A stretch of 64,000 nt of DNA from Methylobacterium sp. J-068 (GTDB lineage: Bacteria > Pseudomonadota > Alphaproteobacteria > Rhizobiales > Beijerinckiaceae), in NCBI RefSeq assembly GCF_022829445.1, contig NZ_JAKSXY010000095.1, positions 1 through 64,000 of the forward strand, given 5' to 3'. Position numbers and translations under genes: made by a program. The stretch's first letter is position 1. Each line of letters opens with the position of its first letter. A model generated the notes under the pieces. That model had not been told where the DNA came from, did no database searches, and worked only from the letters and a program-made list of their open reading frames with translations. Shown piece by piece: positions 46,306 through 55,839 of the stretch.

Positions 46306-49300
46306 ATGGCCAGCCCCTTCGATCCACCGTCCACGGGGGGAGCACCGAGCCGGATCGGACGATCGGTCGACCGGTTTCAGGCGCTGGTCCTCGTCGCCGG
46401 GCTCATCACGGTCGGCGTCATCTGGTCCGGCCTGCTGTATCACCTGAACCTGCGCGACCAGGACCTGCGCGAGCAGGCGCGCCACGATGTCGTCAATCTC
46501 TCGATCGGCGTCGAGAAGCATGTCGAACGCCTCTTCGTGGGCGTCGACCAGATCATGCGCTTCATCGCGGAGGATTTCTTTCAGGACCCCGACACGTTCG
46601 ACTTCAACGACTGGCTGAAGCGGTCGACCTCCCTCCAGGGGATCGCCCATCAGATCGCGATGTTCAACGAGCGGGGTGACCTCGTCGCCTCGCGGATTCC
46701 CGTGGCCTCGGATGCGCCGAGGGTGAACGTCCGGGATCGCGACTACTTCAAGGCCCTGGAGGCGCGCTCGGATCTCGGCCTCTATGTCGGCCGGACCCTG
46801 AAGGGCCGGATCAGCGGGCGGGACGTGCTCCAGACCGCGCACAGGCTGAACCATCGCGACGGGCGCTTCGCCGGGGTGATCGTCACCTCGGTCGACCCGG
46901 ATTACCTCTCCGACCAGTTCAAGGCCATCGAGCTCGGTCCCCGCGGCAGCGTGGCCTTGATCGGCGAGGACGGTTTCGCGCGGGCGCGCTCGCCCCAGGT
47001 CCCGGACCTGTACGCGATCAACACGCGCCTCCTCGATCTGGCCGGCGACCTCTTCTCCCAGGCCCGCCGGAGCCCCACCGGGTCCTACGAATTCGTCAGT
47101 CCCTACGACAACGTCCGGCGGGTCTACGGCTACCGCCCCGTCGGCACCCTGCCGCTGATCGTCAACGTGGGAAAATCGCTCGACGCGGTGCTCGCGCCGC
47201 TCGCGGGCGAACGCAGACGCGCGATCCTGGCGGGGGCCGGCATCACGGCCGTACTCCTGGCCGTGATGGTCATCCTGGTGCGCGGGCTGGACCATGGCCT
47301 GCGCCAGCGCGAGGCCCTCGCGCAGGCCAACCGGACCCTGGCGGACAGGGAGGTGGCCGCGCGCATGGCCGAGGCACGGGTGCAGGAGGCCAACAGGCTC
47401 CTCGTCCTCGCCGCGCAGATCGCGCATATCGGCCATTGGCGCATCTCCATCCCCGAGAGCACGGTGACCTGGTCCGACGAGGTGCTCCGGATCTTCGGGC
47501 GCGCGCCCGAAGAGGGGCCTCCGACGATCGGGCAGGCCGTCGATGCCTATCACCCCGACGACCGCCCGATGGTGGCGCGCCGGGTCGACGAGGCCCTGAG
47601 CCTCGGCCAGAGCTTCGGGTTCTCGGCGCGGGTCGTGCTGCCGGACGGAAGCGTGCGCGACGTGGTGTCCCGCGGGCTCTGCGAGCAGGACGCGCAAGGG
47701 ACGACCACGGGCGTGTTCGGCACGATCATGGACGTCACCGACCTGCGCCGCACGGAACGCGCCGCCGTCGAGAGCGAGGCGCGCTTTCGCATGCTCGCCG
47801 ACAACACCAGCGACATGATCGTGCAGGTCGATCTCGAGACCACCCGGCGCTACGTCTCGCCGGCCTGCCGGGACATCCTCGGCTACGAGCCCGAGGAACT
47901 CATCGGCACGCGGCCCCTCGACATGGTCCATCCGGAGGACCGGCCGGTGGTGGCGGTGCTGCTCGGCGAATTGTTCGCGGGGCAGCGCGACCGGGCGCTC
48001 AAGCGGCAGCGCTATCGCCGCCGGGACGGGAGCTACGTCTGGGTCGAGGTGAACTACCGGATGATCCGCGACGCGACAGGCACGCTCATCGGCTGCGTCG
48101 CCTGCACGCGCGACGTCTCGCAGCCCATCGCGGCGGAGCAGCGCCTGCGCGAGAGCGAGCACCGCTTCCGCCTCCTCGCGGAGAACACCAGCGAGCTGAT
48201 CATCCTCGGCCACGACGACGGCCGCCGCTCCTACATCTCGCCCGCCTCCGAGCGCCTCCTCGGCTACGCGCCGGACGAACTCGGGGCCATGCGGCTCAGC
48301 GCCTACGTGCATCCCGACGATCTTCAGAACCTGTTCGCGGTCACGAACCGCCTCGCGCACGGCACCGCCGAGGCGTCCTGCGCCTACCGGGCGCGGCACA
48401 AGCGGCGCGGCTGGATCTGGGTCGAGGGCATCTTCCGGCGCATTCCCGACGCCGAGGGAGAGGCGCCGACGATCGTGGCGACCTTCCGGGACATCTCGGA
48501 GAGCCGGGAGCAGGCCGAGGCGCTGCGGGAGGCCAAGATCGCCGCCGAGCGCGCCAGCGCGGCGAAATCGGACTTCCTGGCCACCATGAGCCACGAGATC
48601 CGCACGCCGCTGAACGCCATCATCGGCTTCACCGACCTGATGGTCGGCTCCCGCCGCCTGCCGCCGGACCTGCAGCGCCAGGGCGAGCTGGTGCGCGCCT
48701 CCGGCGAGGCCCTGCTCACGGTCGTGAACGACATCCTCGACTTCTCGAAGGTCGAGGCCGGCGCCGTCGTGCTGGACCGGCAGGCCTTCGATCCGCGGGC
48801 GCTGGTCTACAACTGCCTCGCCATCGTGCGCGGCTCGGCCCAGCCGAAGGGGCTGGACGTGCGCGCGGTGATCGACCCCGCCGTGCCGAAGGGCCTCGTC
48901 GGCGACGAGGCGCGCCTGAGGCAGGTCCTGCTCAACCTGCTCAACAACGCGGTCAAGTTCACCCGGCACGGCTCCGTGACCCTGAGCGTACAGGATGGCG
49001 GCGCCACCGAGAGCGGGCAGCGCCTGCGGGTCAGCGTCTCCGATACCGGCATCGGCATCGCCCGGGAGAAGCAGGGCCGGCTGTTCCAGCGCTTCAGCCA
49101 GGTGGACGGCTCGATCGAGCGGGATTTCGGCGGCACTGGCCTCGGCCTCGCCATCTGCAAGCAGCTCATCGACCTCATGGGCGGCGAGATCGGCGTCCTC
49201 TCGGAGGCGGGCTTCGGCGCCACGTTCTGGTTCGCGCTGACCTTGCCGCTCGGCACGCCGGACCAGACGGCCTCGCGTGCCGGCGCCGCGCCCGTCGCGC

Positions 49301-50088
49301 GGCGCCCCGGACACCTGCTCCTCGTCGAGGACAACCGGATCAACCAGGAACTCGCCCGGGCCGTCCTCGAGCTCGGCGGACATACCGTCGATGTGGTCCC
49401 GGACGGCGCCGCCGCCATCCGGGCGGTCGAGGAGGGCGGCTACGACCTCGTCCTGATGGACGTGCAGATGCCGGGCATGGACGGCATGACGGCCACCCGC
49501 CACATCCGCAAACTCGGCACGGCCGCAGCCACGCTCCCGATCCTGGCGATGACGGCCAACGTCCTGCCCGATCAGGTCCGGATGTTCCGGGAGGCCGGCA
49601 TGAACGATCATGTCGGCAAGCCCTTCGATCGGGCCGAACTCTATCGCGTCATCGACCGATGGCTGTCGCGGAGCGTGGACGCGCCGGGCGCCGTGGACCC
49701 GCGCGAGGATGACGGCCTGCTCGACCGCATCGCCTACGATGCCATGGTGCGCACGATCGGCGCCGCGAGCGTCGCGGGCGCGCTGGACCTGCTCGCCGAG
49801 GACCTGGATGCCGGCCTGGCGGAGGCCTGCGAGACGCGCGAGGAGCGGGACGACCTGCGCTTCGAGGCGCATCACTGCGTGTCCTCGGCCGGCGCGCTCG
49901 GGTTCTTCGCCCTGTCCGACGCGGCGCGTGCCGTCGAGGCCTGCAACGAACAGCGGATCGCGCAGGAGGGCCCGGAGGTCTTTCGCCGTCTGGTCGCGGG
50001 CAACCGGGCCCTGGCCGGCCGGACGGCGCGCTACGCCGAACGGCTCGCGGCCGAGATCCGCGGCCGCGCGGAGGCGCGTGCGCCCTAG
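46306..50088 (+). CDS. Hybrid sensor histidine kinase with periplasmic, triple PAS, receiver and Hpt domains
   Basis: This 1260-residue membrane kinase has TM1 at about 25-46 and TM2 at about 305-326, flanking a periplasmic double-Cache-like sensor (FNDWLKRSTSLQGIAHQIAMFNERGDLVASR... SVDPDYLSDQFKAIELGPRGSVALIGEDG). Three PAS/PAC domains follow (about 375-480, 487-605, 613-735). The kinase core is KSDFLATMSHEIRTPLNAIIGFTDL with His763, then HATPase with NAVKFT, DTGIGI and GTGLGLAI. The receiver has Asp1052 in VLMDVQMPGMDGMTAT. A C-terminal Hpt domain has His1189/1190 in FEAHHCVSSAGALG. The phosphorelay is complete in one chain, but the output regulator is not adjacent. Confidence 0.93.
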   Translation: MASPFDPPSTGGAPSRIGRSVDRFQALVLVAGLITVGVIWSGLLYHLNLRDQDLREQARHDVVNLSIGVEKHVERLFVGVDQIMRFIAEDFFQDPDTFDFNDWLKRSTSLQGIAHQIAMFNERGDLVASRIPVASDAPRVNVRDRDYFKALEARSDLGLYVGRTLKGRISGRDVLQTAHRLNHRDGRFAGVIVTSVDPDYLSDQFKAIELGPRGSVALIGEDGFARARSPQVPDLYAINTRLLDLAGDLFSQARRSPTGSYEFVSPYDNVRRVYGYRPVGTLPLIVNVGKSLDAVLAPLAGERRRAILAGAGITAVLLAVMVILVRGLDHGLRQREALAQANRTLADREVAARMAEARVQEANRLLVLAAQIAHIGHWRISIPESTVTWSDEVLRIFGRAPEEGPPTIGQAVDAYHPDDRPMVARRVDEALSLGQSFGFSARVVLPDGSVRDVVSRGLCEQDAQGTTTGVFGTIMDVTDLRRTERAAVESEARFRMLADNTSDMIVQVDLETTRRYVSPACRDILGYEPEELIGTRPLDMVHPEDRPVVAVLLGELFAGQRDRALKRQRYRRRDGSYVWVEVNYRMIRDATGTLIGCVACTRDVSQPIAAEQRLRESEHRFRLLAENTSELIILGHDDGRRSYISPASERLLGYAPDELGAMRLSAYVHPDDLQNLFAVTNRLAHGTAEASCAYRARHKRRGWIWVEGIFRRIPDAEGEAPTIVATFRDISESREQAEALREAKIAAERASAAKSDFLATMSHEIRTPLNAIIGFTDLMVGSRRLPPDLQRQGELVRASGEALLTVVNDILDFSKVEAGAVVLDRQAFDPRALVYNCLAIVRGSAQPKGLDVRAVIDPAVPKGLVGDEARLRQVLLNLLNNAVKFTRHGSVTLSVQDGGATESGQRLRVSVSDTGIGIAREKQGRLFQRFSQVDGSIERDFGGTGLGLAICKQLIDLMGGEIGVLSEAGFGATFWFALTLPLGTPDQTASRAGAAPVARRPGHLLLVEDNRINQELARAVLELGGHTVDVVPDGAAAIRAVEEGGYDLVLMDVQMPGMDGMTATRHIRKLGTAAATLPILAMTANVLPDQVRMFREAGMNDHVGKPFDRAELYRVIDRWLSRSVDAPGAVDPREDDGLLDRIAYDAMVRTIGAASVAGALDLLAEDLDAGLAEACETREERDDLRFEAHHCVSSAGALGFFALSDAARAVEACNEQRIAQEGPEVFRRLVAGNRALAGRTARYAERLAAEIRGRAEARAP

Positions 50089-50090
50089 GA

Positions 50091-50109
50091 CCCGCTCCAC
50101 CGGAGCGGG
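50091..50109. terminator. Bidirectional hairpin between the kinase and trmFO
   Basis: CCCGCTCC-ACC-GGAGCGGG forms a perfect 8-bp stem, three bases after the kinase stop and 22 bp before the trmFO stop. It has no T-run. Its position between convergent stops fits a shared terminator. Confidence 0.45.
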
Positions 50110-50131
50110 CCCGCCACGCCGGCCACGGATG

Positions 50132-51568
50132 CTACTCGGCCGCGATCCGCCCCGCGCCGTTCCCCATCCAGGCCGCCAGATCCGCCCGCGCCCGGTCGGT
50201 CAGCGCCTTCTTCTTGGCGATCGCCTTTTCCGGACCTTTGAGGCGCTTGCCGCCCTCGCCCTTCGGGGCGTGATCGAGGGGCGGGAACAGCCCGAAATTC
50301 ACGTTCATCGGCTGGAACGAGCGTGGGCTGCCCGCATCCTCGGCCGCGATGTGGCCGCCGGTGATGTGGCCGATGAGGGCGCCGAGGGCCGTGGTGGCGG
50401 GCAGCGGCGCGAGCGCCTGCCCGCGCGCTTCCGCCACGGCGAAGCGGCCGGCCATGAGACCGATGGCGGCGCTCTCGACGTAGCCCTCGCAGCCCGTGAT
50501 CTGGCCGGCGAAGCGTAAGGACGGCCGCACCTTCAGCCGCAGGGTCGCGTCGAGGAGGCGGGGGCTGTCGAGGTAGGTGTTGCGGTGCAGGCCGCCGAGG
50601 CGCGCGAACTCGGCGTTCTCCAGGCCCGGGATGGTTCGGAACACCCGCACCTGCTCGGAATAGGTCAGCTTCGTCTGGAAGCCGACCATGTTGTAGAGGG
50701 TGCCGAGCGCGTTGTCCTGGCGCAGCTGGACGATGGCGCAGGCCTTCACGGTCGGGTCGTGCGGGTTGGTGAGGCCGACCGGCTTCATCGGCCCGTGGCG
50801 CAGGGTCTCGGGGCCGCGCTCGGCCATGACCTCGATCGGCAGGCAGCCGTCGAAGTAGGGGGTCGAGGCCTCCCATTCCTTGAAGCCGATCTTGTCGCCG
50901 CCGATCAGGGCCTGGATGAAGGCGTCGTACTGCGCGCGATCCATCGGGCAGTTGATGTAGTCGGCGCCCGTGCCCCCGGGCCCGACCTTGTCGTAGCGCG
51001 ACTGGAACCAGGCCTTGCCCATGTCGATCGAATCGCGGTGCACGATCGGCGCGATGGCGTCGAAGAAGGCGAGCGCGTCCGCCCCCGTCAGGTCGCGGAT
51101 GCCCTGCGCCAGGGACGGCGCGGTGAGGGGGCCCGTGGCGATGATGGTCCGGCCCCAGGCCTCGGGCGGCAGGCCCTCGACCTCCTCGCGCGCGATGGTG
51201 ATGCGCGGATGCGCCTCGATCGCGGCGGTCACCGCCTTGGCGAAGCCCTCGCGGTCGACGGCCAGCGCCCCGCCGGCCGGGACCTGATGCGCGTCGGCCG
51301 CGCGCAGGATCAGCGAGCTCAAGCTGCGCATCTCCTGGTGCAGCAGGCCGACGGCGTTGCCGTCGGCGTCGTCCGAGCGGAACGAGTTCGAGCAGACGAG
51401 TTCGGCCAGATCGCCGCCGTGATGCGCCTCGGTGCCGCGCACGGGACGCATCTCGTGCAGGATCACGTCATGGCCGCTCTCGGCGACCTGCCAGGCGGCT
51501 TCCGACCCGGCGAGGCCGCCGCCGACGATATGGATGGGCAAGGGGGCCGGACTGTCCGTCATCGCCAC
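50132..51568 (-). CDS. trmFO: Methylenetetrahydrofolate-tRNA-(uracil-5-)-methyltransferase TrmFO
   Basis: TrmFO makes ribothymidine at tRNA position 54 using methylene-THF and FAD. The 478-residue protein begins [59 protein letters not shown], the diagnostic FAD and tRNA-binding start. It also has [49 protein letters not shown], the catalytic-cysteine region and [15 protein letters not shown]. Start is 51568 or the ATG at 51562. It is convergent with the hybrid kinase and 25 bp after the HtrA-like gene. Confidence 0.96.
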   Translation of the reverse strand: MAMTDSPAPLPIHIVGGGLAGSEAAWQVAESGHDVILHEMRPVRGTEAHHGGDLAELVCSNSFRSDDADGNAVGLLHQEMRSLSSLILRAADAHQVPAGGALAVDREGFAKAVTAAIEAHPRITIAREEVEGLPPEAWGRTIIATGPLTAPSLAQGIRDLTGADALAFFDAIAPIVHRDSIDMGKAWFQSRYDKVGPGGTGADYINCPMDRAQYDAFIQALIGGDKIGFKEWEASTPYFDGCLPIEVMAERGPETLRHGPMKPVGLTNPHDPTVKACAIVQLRQDNALGTLYNMVGFQTKLTYSEQVRVFRTIPGLENAEFARLGGLHRNTYLDSPRLLDATLRLKVRPSLRFAGQITGCEGYVESAAIGLMAGRFAVAEARGQALAPLPATTALGALIGHITGGHIAAEDAGSPRSFQPMNVNFGLFPPLDHAPKGEGGKRLKGPEKAIAKKKALTDRARADLAAWMGNGAGRIAAE

Positions 51569-51593
51569 GGGATAGACCCCGCCGGCACTCGGA

Positions 51594-52568
51594 TCAATGG
51601 AGCTGCGGCGAGACGAGGAAGCGCTCGCGGTCGGAGGAGGTCACCGCGAGCTTGAGCGGATTGCCGTCGCGCCGGATCGTCAGGGGCACGCGCACGCCGG
51701 CCTCGCCCAGCGCCCAGACCTGGCGGAAGAACCCGGCGAGGTCGGAGACGGGCTCGCCCGCCACCGCCACGATGACGTCGCCGGGGCGCAGGTCCGCCGC
51801 CTCCGCCGGCCCGTCGTCGGCCAGCCCCATCACCACCACGGCATCCTCGCCGTCGCTGGCATAGAGGCCGAGCCAGGGCCGGGCCGGGCGGTCGGCTCGG
51901 CCCCGCGCGGTCAGGTCGTCGAGGATCGGCGGAAGCAGGTCGATCGGCACGATCATGTTGATGGTCTTGGGGCCTCCCGTGCCGCCCTGCTGCAGTTGCA
52001 GCGAGCCGATGCCCAGGAGCGCGCCGTCCGGCCCGATCAGCGCGGCGCCGCCCCAATGCGGGTGGGCGGGCGCGGTGAACAGGGCCTCGTCGAGGACGTA
52101 TTCCCAGTAGCCGGCGAATTCCTGGCGCGCGACCACCTCGACGGCGAGGCTGCGCGCGCGCCCGCCGACGCCGGCCATCACGGCCCGGTCGCCGATCTTG
52201 ATCGGGGCCGAGCGTCCGAGCTTCAGCGGCTTGATCCGGAGGTCGCCCAGCGCCTGGACGAGGCCGAACCCCGTCACCGCGTCGAAGCCGACCACGTGGC
52301 CGGGCACCGAGCGCCCGTCATGGGTGGTGAGCCAGACCGAATCCGCCTCCGTCACGAGGTAGCCGATGGTGAGCACGAGGCCGTCCTCGCCGATGACGAC
52401 GCCGTTGCCGGCCCGCTCGGTGCCGAGCGTCTCGGCGGTGAAGGCCTCGGGCGGCACCCGCGTCGAGAGCGCCACGATGGCGGTGAGCGCCTGCTCGAGG
52501 TCGTAGCCGTAATCGGCGGCCCGGGGCTGGGCGGATGCGGGGATCTTCCAGTCTCCGGGCGAGGCCAT
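51594..52568 (-). CDS. HtrA/S1C-like protein with all three catalytic residues replaced, plus PDZ domain
   Basis: This 324-residue protein has the trypsin-like HtrA fold and a PDZ domain (about 215-315, [26 protein letters not shown]). There is no signal peptide. The catalytic positions are lost: the TNAHV block is [10 protein letters not shown] (His to Tyr70), the TDLAVL block is TGFGLVQAL (Asp to Gly100), and the GNSGG block is HPHWGGAAL (Ser to Trp172). The fold around these sites is otherwise intact, so this is a pseudoprotease, perhaps a peptide-binding chaperone or scaffold. It lies 25 bp upstream of trmFO on the same strand. Confidence 0.85.
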   Translation of the reverse strand: MASPGDWKIPASAQPRAADYGYDLEQALTAIVALSTRVPPEAFTAETLGTERAGNGVVIGEDGLVLTIGYLVTEADSVWLTTHDGRSVPGHVVGFDAVTGFGLVQALGDLRIKPLKLGRSAPIKIGDRAVMAGVGGRARSLAVEVVARQEFAGYWEYVLDEALFTAPAHPHWGGAALIGPDGALLGIGSLQLQQGGTGGPKTINMIVPIDLLPPILDDLTARGRADRPARPWLGLYASDGEDAVVVMGLADDGPAEAADLRPGDVIVAVAGEPVSDLAGFFRQVWALGEAGVRVPLTIRRDGNPLKLAVTSSDRERFLVSPQLH

Positions 52569-52659
52569 GCCAGCGTCTTTCCTGCCGTCGTGTCGAGCGG
52601 TTCAACACGGGAGATAGGACGTCGGCTCGGATTTCGACAGTCTCCGGGAGGACGCCCGA

Positions 52660-54075
52660 TCAGGGACTTCCGGGATTGCGCACGCGCAGCACCTTGCCGG
52701 GATTGAGCAGCCCGCGCGGGTCGAGGGCGTCCTTGATGCGCCGGGCCAGCGCCATTTCCGCCGGCCGGCGGTGGCGGACGAGCTCGTCGACCCGGTACTG
52801 GCCGATGCCGTGCTCGGCCGAGATGCTGCCGCCGAACCGGGCCACGGCATCGTGGACGATGCAGTTGATCGCCTCCGCCGCGTGCTCGGGGCCGATCAGC
52901 ACGTTGTAGTGGATGTTGCCGTCGCCCATGTGGCCGAACACGTTCGGGCGAGTGCCCGGCGCGCCGGCCCGAAGCGCCTCGTCCGCCGCCGCCAGGAAGT
53001 CGGGAATCGCGGGAATCGGCACCGAGACGTCGTGCTTCACGCTCTTGCCCGCCCGTGCCTCGGCCTCGGTGATGTGCTCGCGCAGGGCCCAGAGGCCGGC
53101 CGCCTGCTGGCCGGATTCGGCGATCACGCCGTCCACGGCGTCGCCCCACTCCAGGGCCTCGCCGAGCAGCGTCTCCACCGCCTCGCGCAGGCCCGCGAGG
53201 CTCGATCCCGCCTCCATCAGCACGGTCCAGGCGGCCGCCCCGATCGGGCTCGCCAGCCCCGCATGCTCGGCCACGAGGGCGAGGGAATCGCCCGCGATCA
53301 GCTCGAAGGCCTGGATGGTGTCGCCGAGGGCGTCCTGCGCCGCCCGCAGCAGGCGCAAAGCCGCGGCCGGGTCGGGCACCGCCAGGAGCGCGGTGGCGGT
53401 ATGGCGCGGGCGCGGCACGAGGCGCAGGATGGCGGCCGTGACGATGCCGAGCGTCCCCTCGCTGCCGATGAAGAGCTGCTTCCAGTCGTAGCCCGCATTG
53501 TCCTTGCGCAGGGCCCTGAGGCCGTCGACCACCGTGCCGTCGGCGAGCACCACCTCGAGCCCGAGCACGAGGTTGCGGGTCATGCCGTAGCGCAGGACGT
53601 TGATGCCGCCCGCATTGGTGGCGATGATGCCGCCGAGCATGGCCGAGCCCTCCGCCGCGAGGCTGACGGGCAGGAGCCGGCCCTCCGCTTCCGCCGCGTC
53701 CTGCGCCACCTTGAGGATGCAGCCGGCCTCCGCCTCCAGGGTCAGGCCGAGGGGATCGAGCCGGCGGATCGCGTTCATGCGGGCGAGCGAGAGCACCACC
53801 TGTCCCCCGGAGGCGTCCGGGGTTGCGCCGCCCGCAAGGCCGGTATGTCCCCCCTGGGGCACCACCGCGACCCCGGCGGCGTGGCAGGCGGCCAGCACGG
53901 CGGAGACCTCGGCGGTGCTGGCGGTGCGTGCCACGGCCGCCGGACGGCCGGGAAACAGGCGCCGCCAATCCACCGCGTAGGGGGCGAGATCGGCCTCCGC
54001 CGTGAGCAGTCCGCCCCGTCCGAGGCAGGATTCCAGGCGGCCGAGGAGATCGGCGGGCACGGGCGTCTGGCTCAT
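52660..54075 (-). CDS. FAD-linked D-2-hydroxyacid dehydrogenase, probably D-2-hydroxyglutarate dehydrogenase
   Basis: This 471-residue flavoprotein has the PCMH FAD domain (VAVVPQGGHTGLAGGATPDASGGQVVLSLARMN, AMLGGIIATNAGGINVLRYGMTRN) and FAD-oxidase C domain (GHMGDGNIHYNVL, ISAEHGIGQYRVDEL, LDPRGLLNPGKVL). The stretch LRALRKDNAGYDWKQLFIGSEGTLGIVTAA is close to D2HGDH. The divergent neighbour is serA. PGDH can reduce 2-oxoglutarate to D-2-hydroxyglutarate, and D2HGDH removes it in known bacterial serine synthesis, so this is the favoured role. D-lactate or glycolate oxidation is the alternative. ATG 54075 was chosen. Confidence 0.87.
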   Translation of the reverse strand: MSQTPVPADLLGRLESCLGRGGLLTAEADLAPYAVDWRRLFPGRPAAVARTASTAEVSAVLAACHAAGVAVVPQGGHTGLAGGATPDASGGQVVLSLARMNAIRRLDPLGLTLEAEAGCILKVAQDAAEAEGRLLPVSLAAEGSAMLGGIIATNAGGINVLRYGMTRNLVLGLEVVLADGTVVDGLRALRKDNAGYDWKQLFIGSEGTLGIVTAAILRLVPRPRHTATALLAVPDPAAALRLLRAAQDALGDTIQAFELIAGDSLALVAEHAGLASPIGAAAWTVLMEAGSSLAGLREAVETLLGEALEWGDAVDGVIAESGQQAAGLWALREHITEAEARAGKSVKHDVSVPIPAIPDFLAAADEALRAGAPGTRPNVFGHMGDGNIHYNVLIGPEHAAEAINCIVHDAVARFGGSISAEHGIGQYRVDELVRHRRPAEMALARRIKDALDPRGLLNPGKVLRVRNPGSP

Positions 54076-54343
54076 GGGATCGATCCTCATGCTGGCGGCT
54101 CGGGCGGGGCCGACCGGCCCGAAAACAGGTCGCCCCGGCATTCCGGCGGCGGCTCTCTGGGTCAAGGGGGGCGGCCTGACAATCCGGGCCGATGCTCAAG
54201 GCCGGGCCTTGACCGTGCCGGTGAACTGGCCTCTCACACCCGCATTCGCGGGCTCGCGCCGGGCTCATCGCCGCCGCGCATGGCCCCAGGCCCCGGCGCC
54301 GCATCCGCCGGATCCGAGACCACGACCCTAGAAGAAGACGCCC

Positions 54344-55591
54344 ATGGCCGAACGACTCTCCTTTCCGAAGGACAAGATCCGCGTCCTGCTGCTCGAGGGC
54401 ATCAACGACAGCGCCGCGAAGCTCTTCGAGGCCGCCGGCTACACCAACGTCGTGCGCGTGCCCAAGGCGCTCGACCGCGAGGCCCTGCACGAGGCCCTGA
54501 GGGGCACGCACATCCTCGGCATCCGCTCGCGCACGCAGCTCGACGCGGCCGCGCTCGCGGCCGGCGAGCGCCTGCTCGCGGTGGGCTGCTTCTCGGTGGG
54601 CACCAACCAGGTCGATCTCGAGGCCGCCCGCCACCGCGGCATCCCGGTCTTCAACGCGCCCTACTCGAACACCCGCTCCGTGGCCGAACTCGTCATCGGC
54701 GAGATCGTGATGCTGCTGCGCCGGATCGTGCCGCGCTCGGTCGGCGCGCATGCGGGCGAATGGGACAAGTCGGCCACCGGCTCGCAGGAGGTGCGCGGCA
54801 AGACGCTCGGCATCGTCGGCTACGGCAACATCGGCTCGCAGCTCTCGACGCTGGCCGAGGCGATGGGCATGCGGGTGGTCTACTACGACCAGACCGACAA
54901 GCTGCGCCACGGCAACACCGAGCCCACCGAGACCCTCGGGGGCCTGCTCGCCCAGAGCGACGTGGTCTCGCTCCACGTGCCGGAGACGCCCGAGACCCAC
55001 AACATGATCGGCGAGGCCGAGATCCGGGCGATGAAGCCCGGCGCCTTCCTGATCAACAACGCCCGCGGCACCGTGGTCGACCTCGACGCCCTGGCCGGGG
55101 CTTTGCGCGACGGCCACCTGCGCGGGGCCGCCGTAGACGTGTTCCCGGTCGAGCCCGGCTCCAACCAGGACCGCTTCGTCAGCCCGCTCCAGGGGCTGCC
55201 GAACGTGATCCTGACGCCGCATATCGGCGGCTCCACGGAGGAGGCGCAGGAGCGCATCGGTTCCGAGGTGGCGCGCAAGCTCGTCGACTATTCCGACATC
55301 GGCTCCACGGTCGGCACCGTGAACTTCCCGCAGGTGCAGCTGCCGGCCCGCCCCACCGGCACCCGCCTCATCCACGTCCAGCGCAACATCCCCGGCATGC
55401 TGGGGCGCCTCAACGACGCCTTCGCGCGGCGCGGGGTGAACATCGCGGCGCAGTTCTACCAGACCGACGGGGAAGTCGGTTACGTGGTGGTGGAGACCGA
55501 CGTGACGGATGCCGACGCCGAGACCTTGCTGGAGGAGATCCGGGCGCTGGACGGCACCATCCGCGCGCGCCTGCTCTACGAGCGCCGCTGA
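54344..55591 (+). CDS. serA: D-3-phosphoglycerate dehydrogenase with ACT domain
   Basis: SerA makes 3-phosphohydroxypyruvate for serine synthesis. The 415-residue protein is close to E. coli SerA in length and layout. It starts LSFPKDKIRVLLLEGINDSAAKLFEAAGYTNV, has NAD motif LGIVGYGNIGSQLSTLAEAMGMRVVYYD, and catalytic residues Arg in INNARGTVVDLDAL, Glu in DVFPVEPGSNQDRF and His in LTPHIGGSTEEAQERIG. The C-terminal ACT domain (LIHVQRNIPGMLGRLNDAFARRGVNIAAQFYQTDGEVGYVVVETD) likely gives serine feedback control. It is divergent from the D2HGDH-like gene with a 268-bp gap. Confidence 0.96.
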   Translation: MAERLSFPKDKIRVLLLEGINDSAAKLFEAAGYTNVVRVPKALDREALHEALRGTHILGIRSRTQLDAAALAAGERLLAVGCFSVGTNQVDLEAARHRGIPVFNAPYSNTRSVAELVIGEIVMLLRRIVPRSVGAHAGEWDKSATGSQEVRGKTLGIVGYGNIGSQLSTLAEAMGMRVVYYDQTDKLRHGNTEPTETLGGLLAQSDVVSLHVPETPETHNMIGEAEIRAMKPGAFLINNARGTVVDLDALAGALRDGHLRGAAVDVFPVEPGSNQDRFVSPLQGLPNVILTPHIGGSTEEAQERIGSEVARKLVDYSDIGSTVGTVNFPQVQLPARPTGTRLIHVQRNIPGMLGRLNDAFARRGVNIAAQFYQTDGEVGYVVVETDVTDADAETLLEEIRALDGTIRARLLYERR

Positions 55592-55620
55592 GAGCGGCCG
55601 GGCGTCGCGGTCAGGAGGCC

Positions 55621-55660
55621 GGGCGCCGCTATCGGCGGCTGGGCGCCGCTATCGGCGGCG
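55621..55660. repeat. 20-bp tandem duplication downstream of serA
   Basis: GGGCGCCGCTATCGGCGGC(T/G) occurs twice in direct repeat, at 55621-55640 and 55641-55660, with one difference at the last base. It is in the untranslated stretch between serA and the sigma factor gene. Confidence 0.8.
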
Positions 55661-55839
55661 CCGTATCCCCATCGATCGCGCGCGCTTCGATCGGGCCCGG
55701 TGGCGCGGTGCCCCGGCGTCGATTAATCTCGGGGGGAACGGTCCCGTCCGAAGGACCGCACCGGATCGATCGGGGCCGCGCCATCGCGGCGCGGCGCGCG
55801 AGGCTCGAAGCCCTCACGCGTGAGGAGGATGCCCAACCG

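Noticed and set aside
46012..50100. Minus-strand open frame of 1362 codons opposite the hybrid kinase
   Set aside because: The plus strand encodes an unmistakable multidomain kinase; the antisense is Arg/Gly/Asp-rich low complexity, a GC-codon shadow.
55735..55760. GGAAC upstream of the ECF sigma gene as an EcfG-type promoter
   Set aside because: No CGTT lies 16-17 bases downstream.
52771..55839. Long plus-strand frame continuous with the sigma factor gene
   Set aside because: Only the part after about 55840 has sigma features; upstream it runs antisense to the flavoprotein and out of frame through serA.
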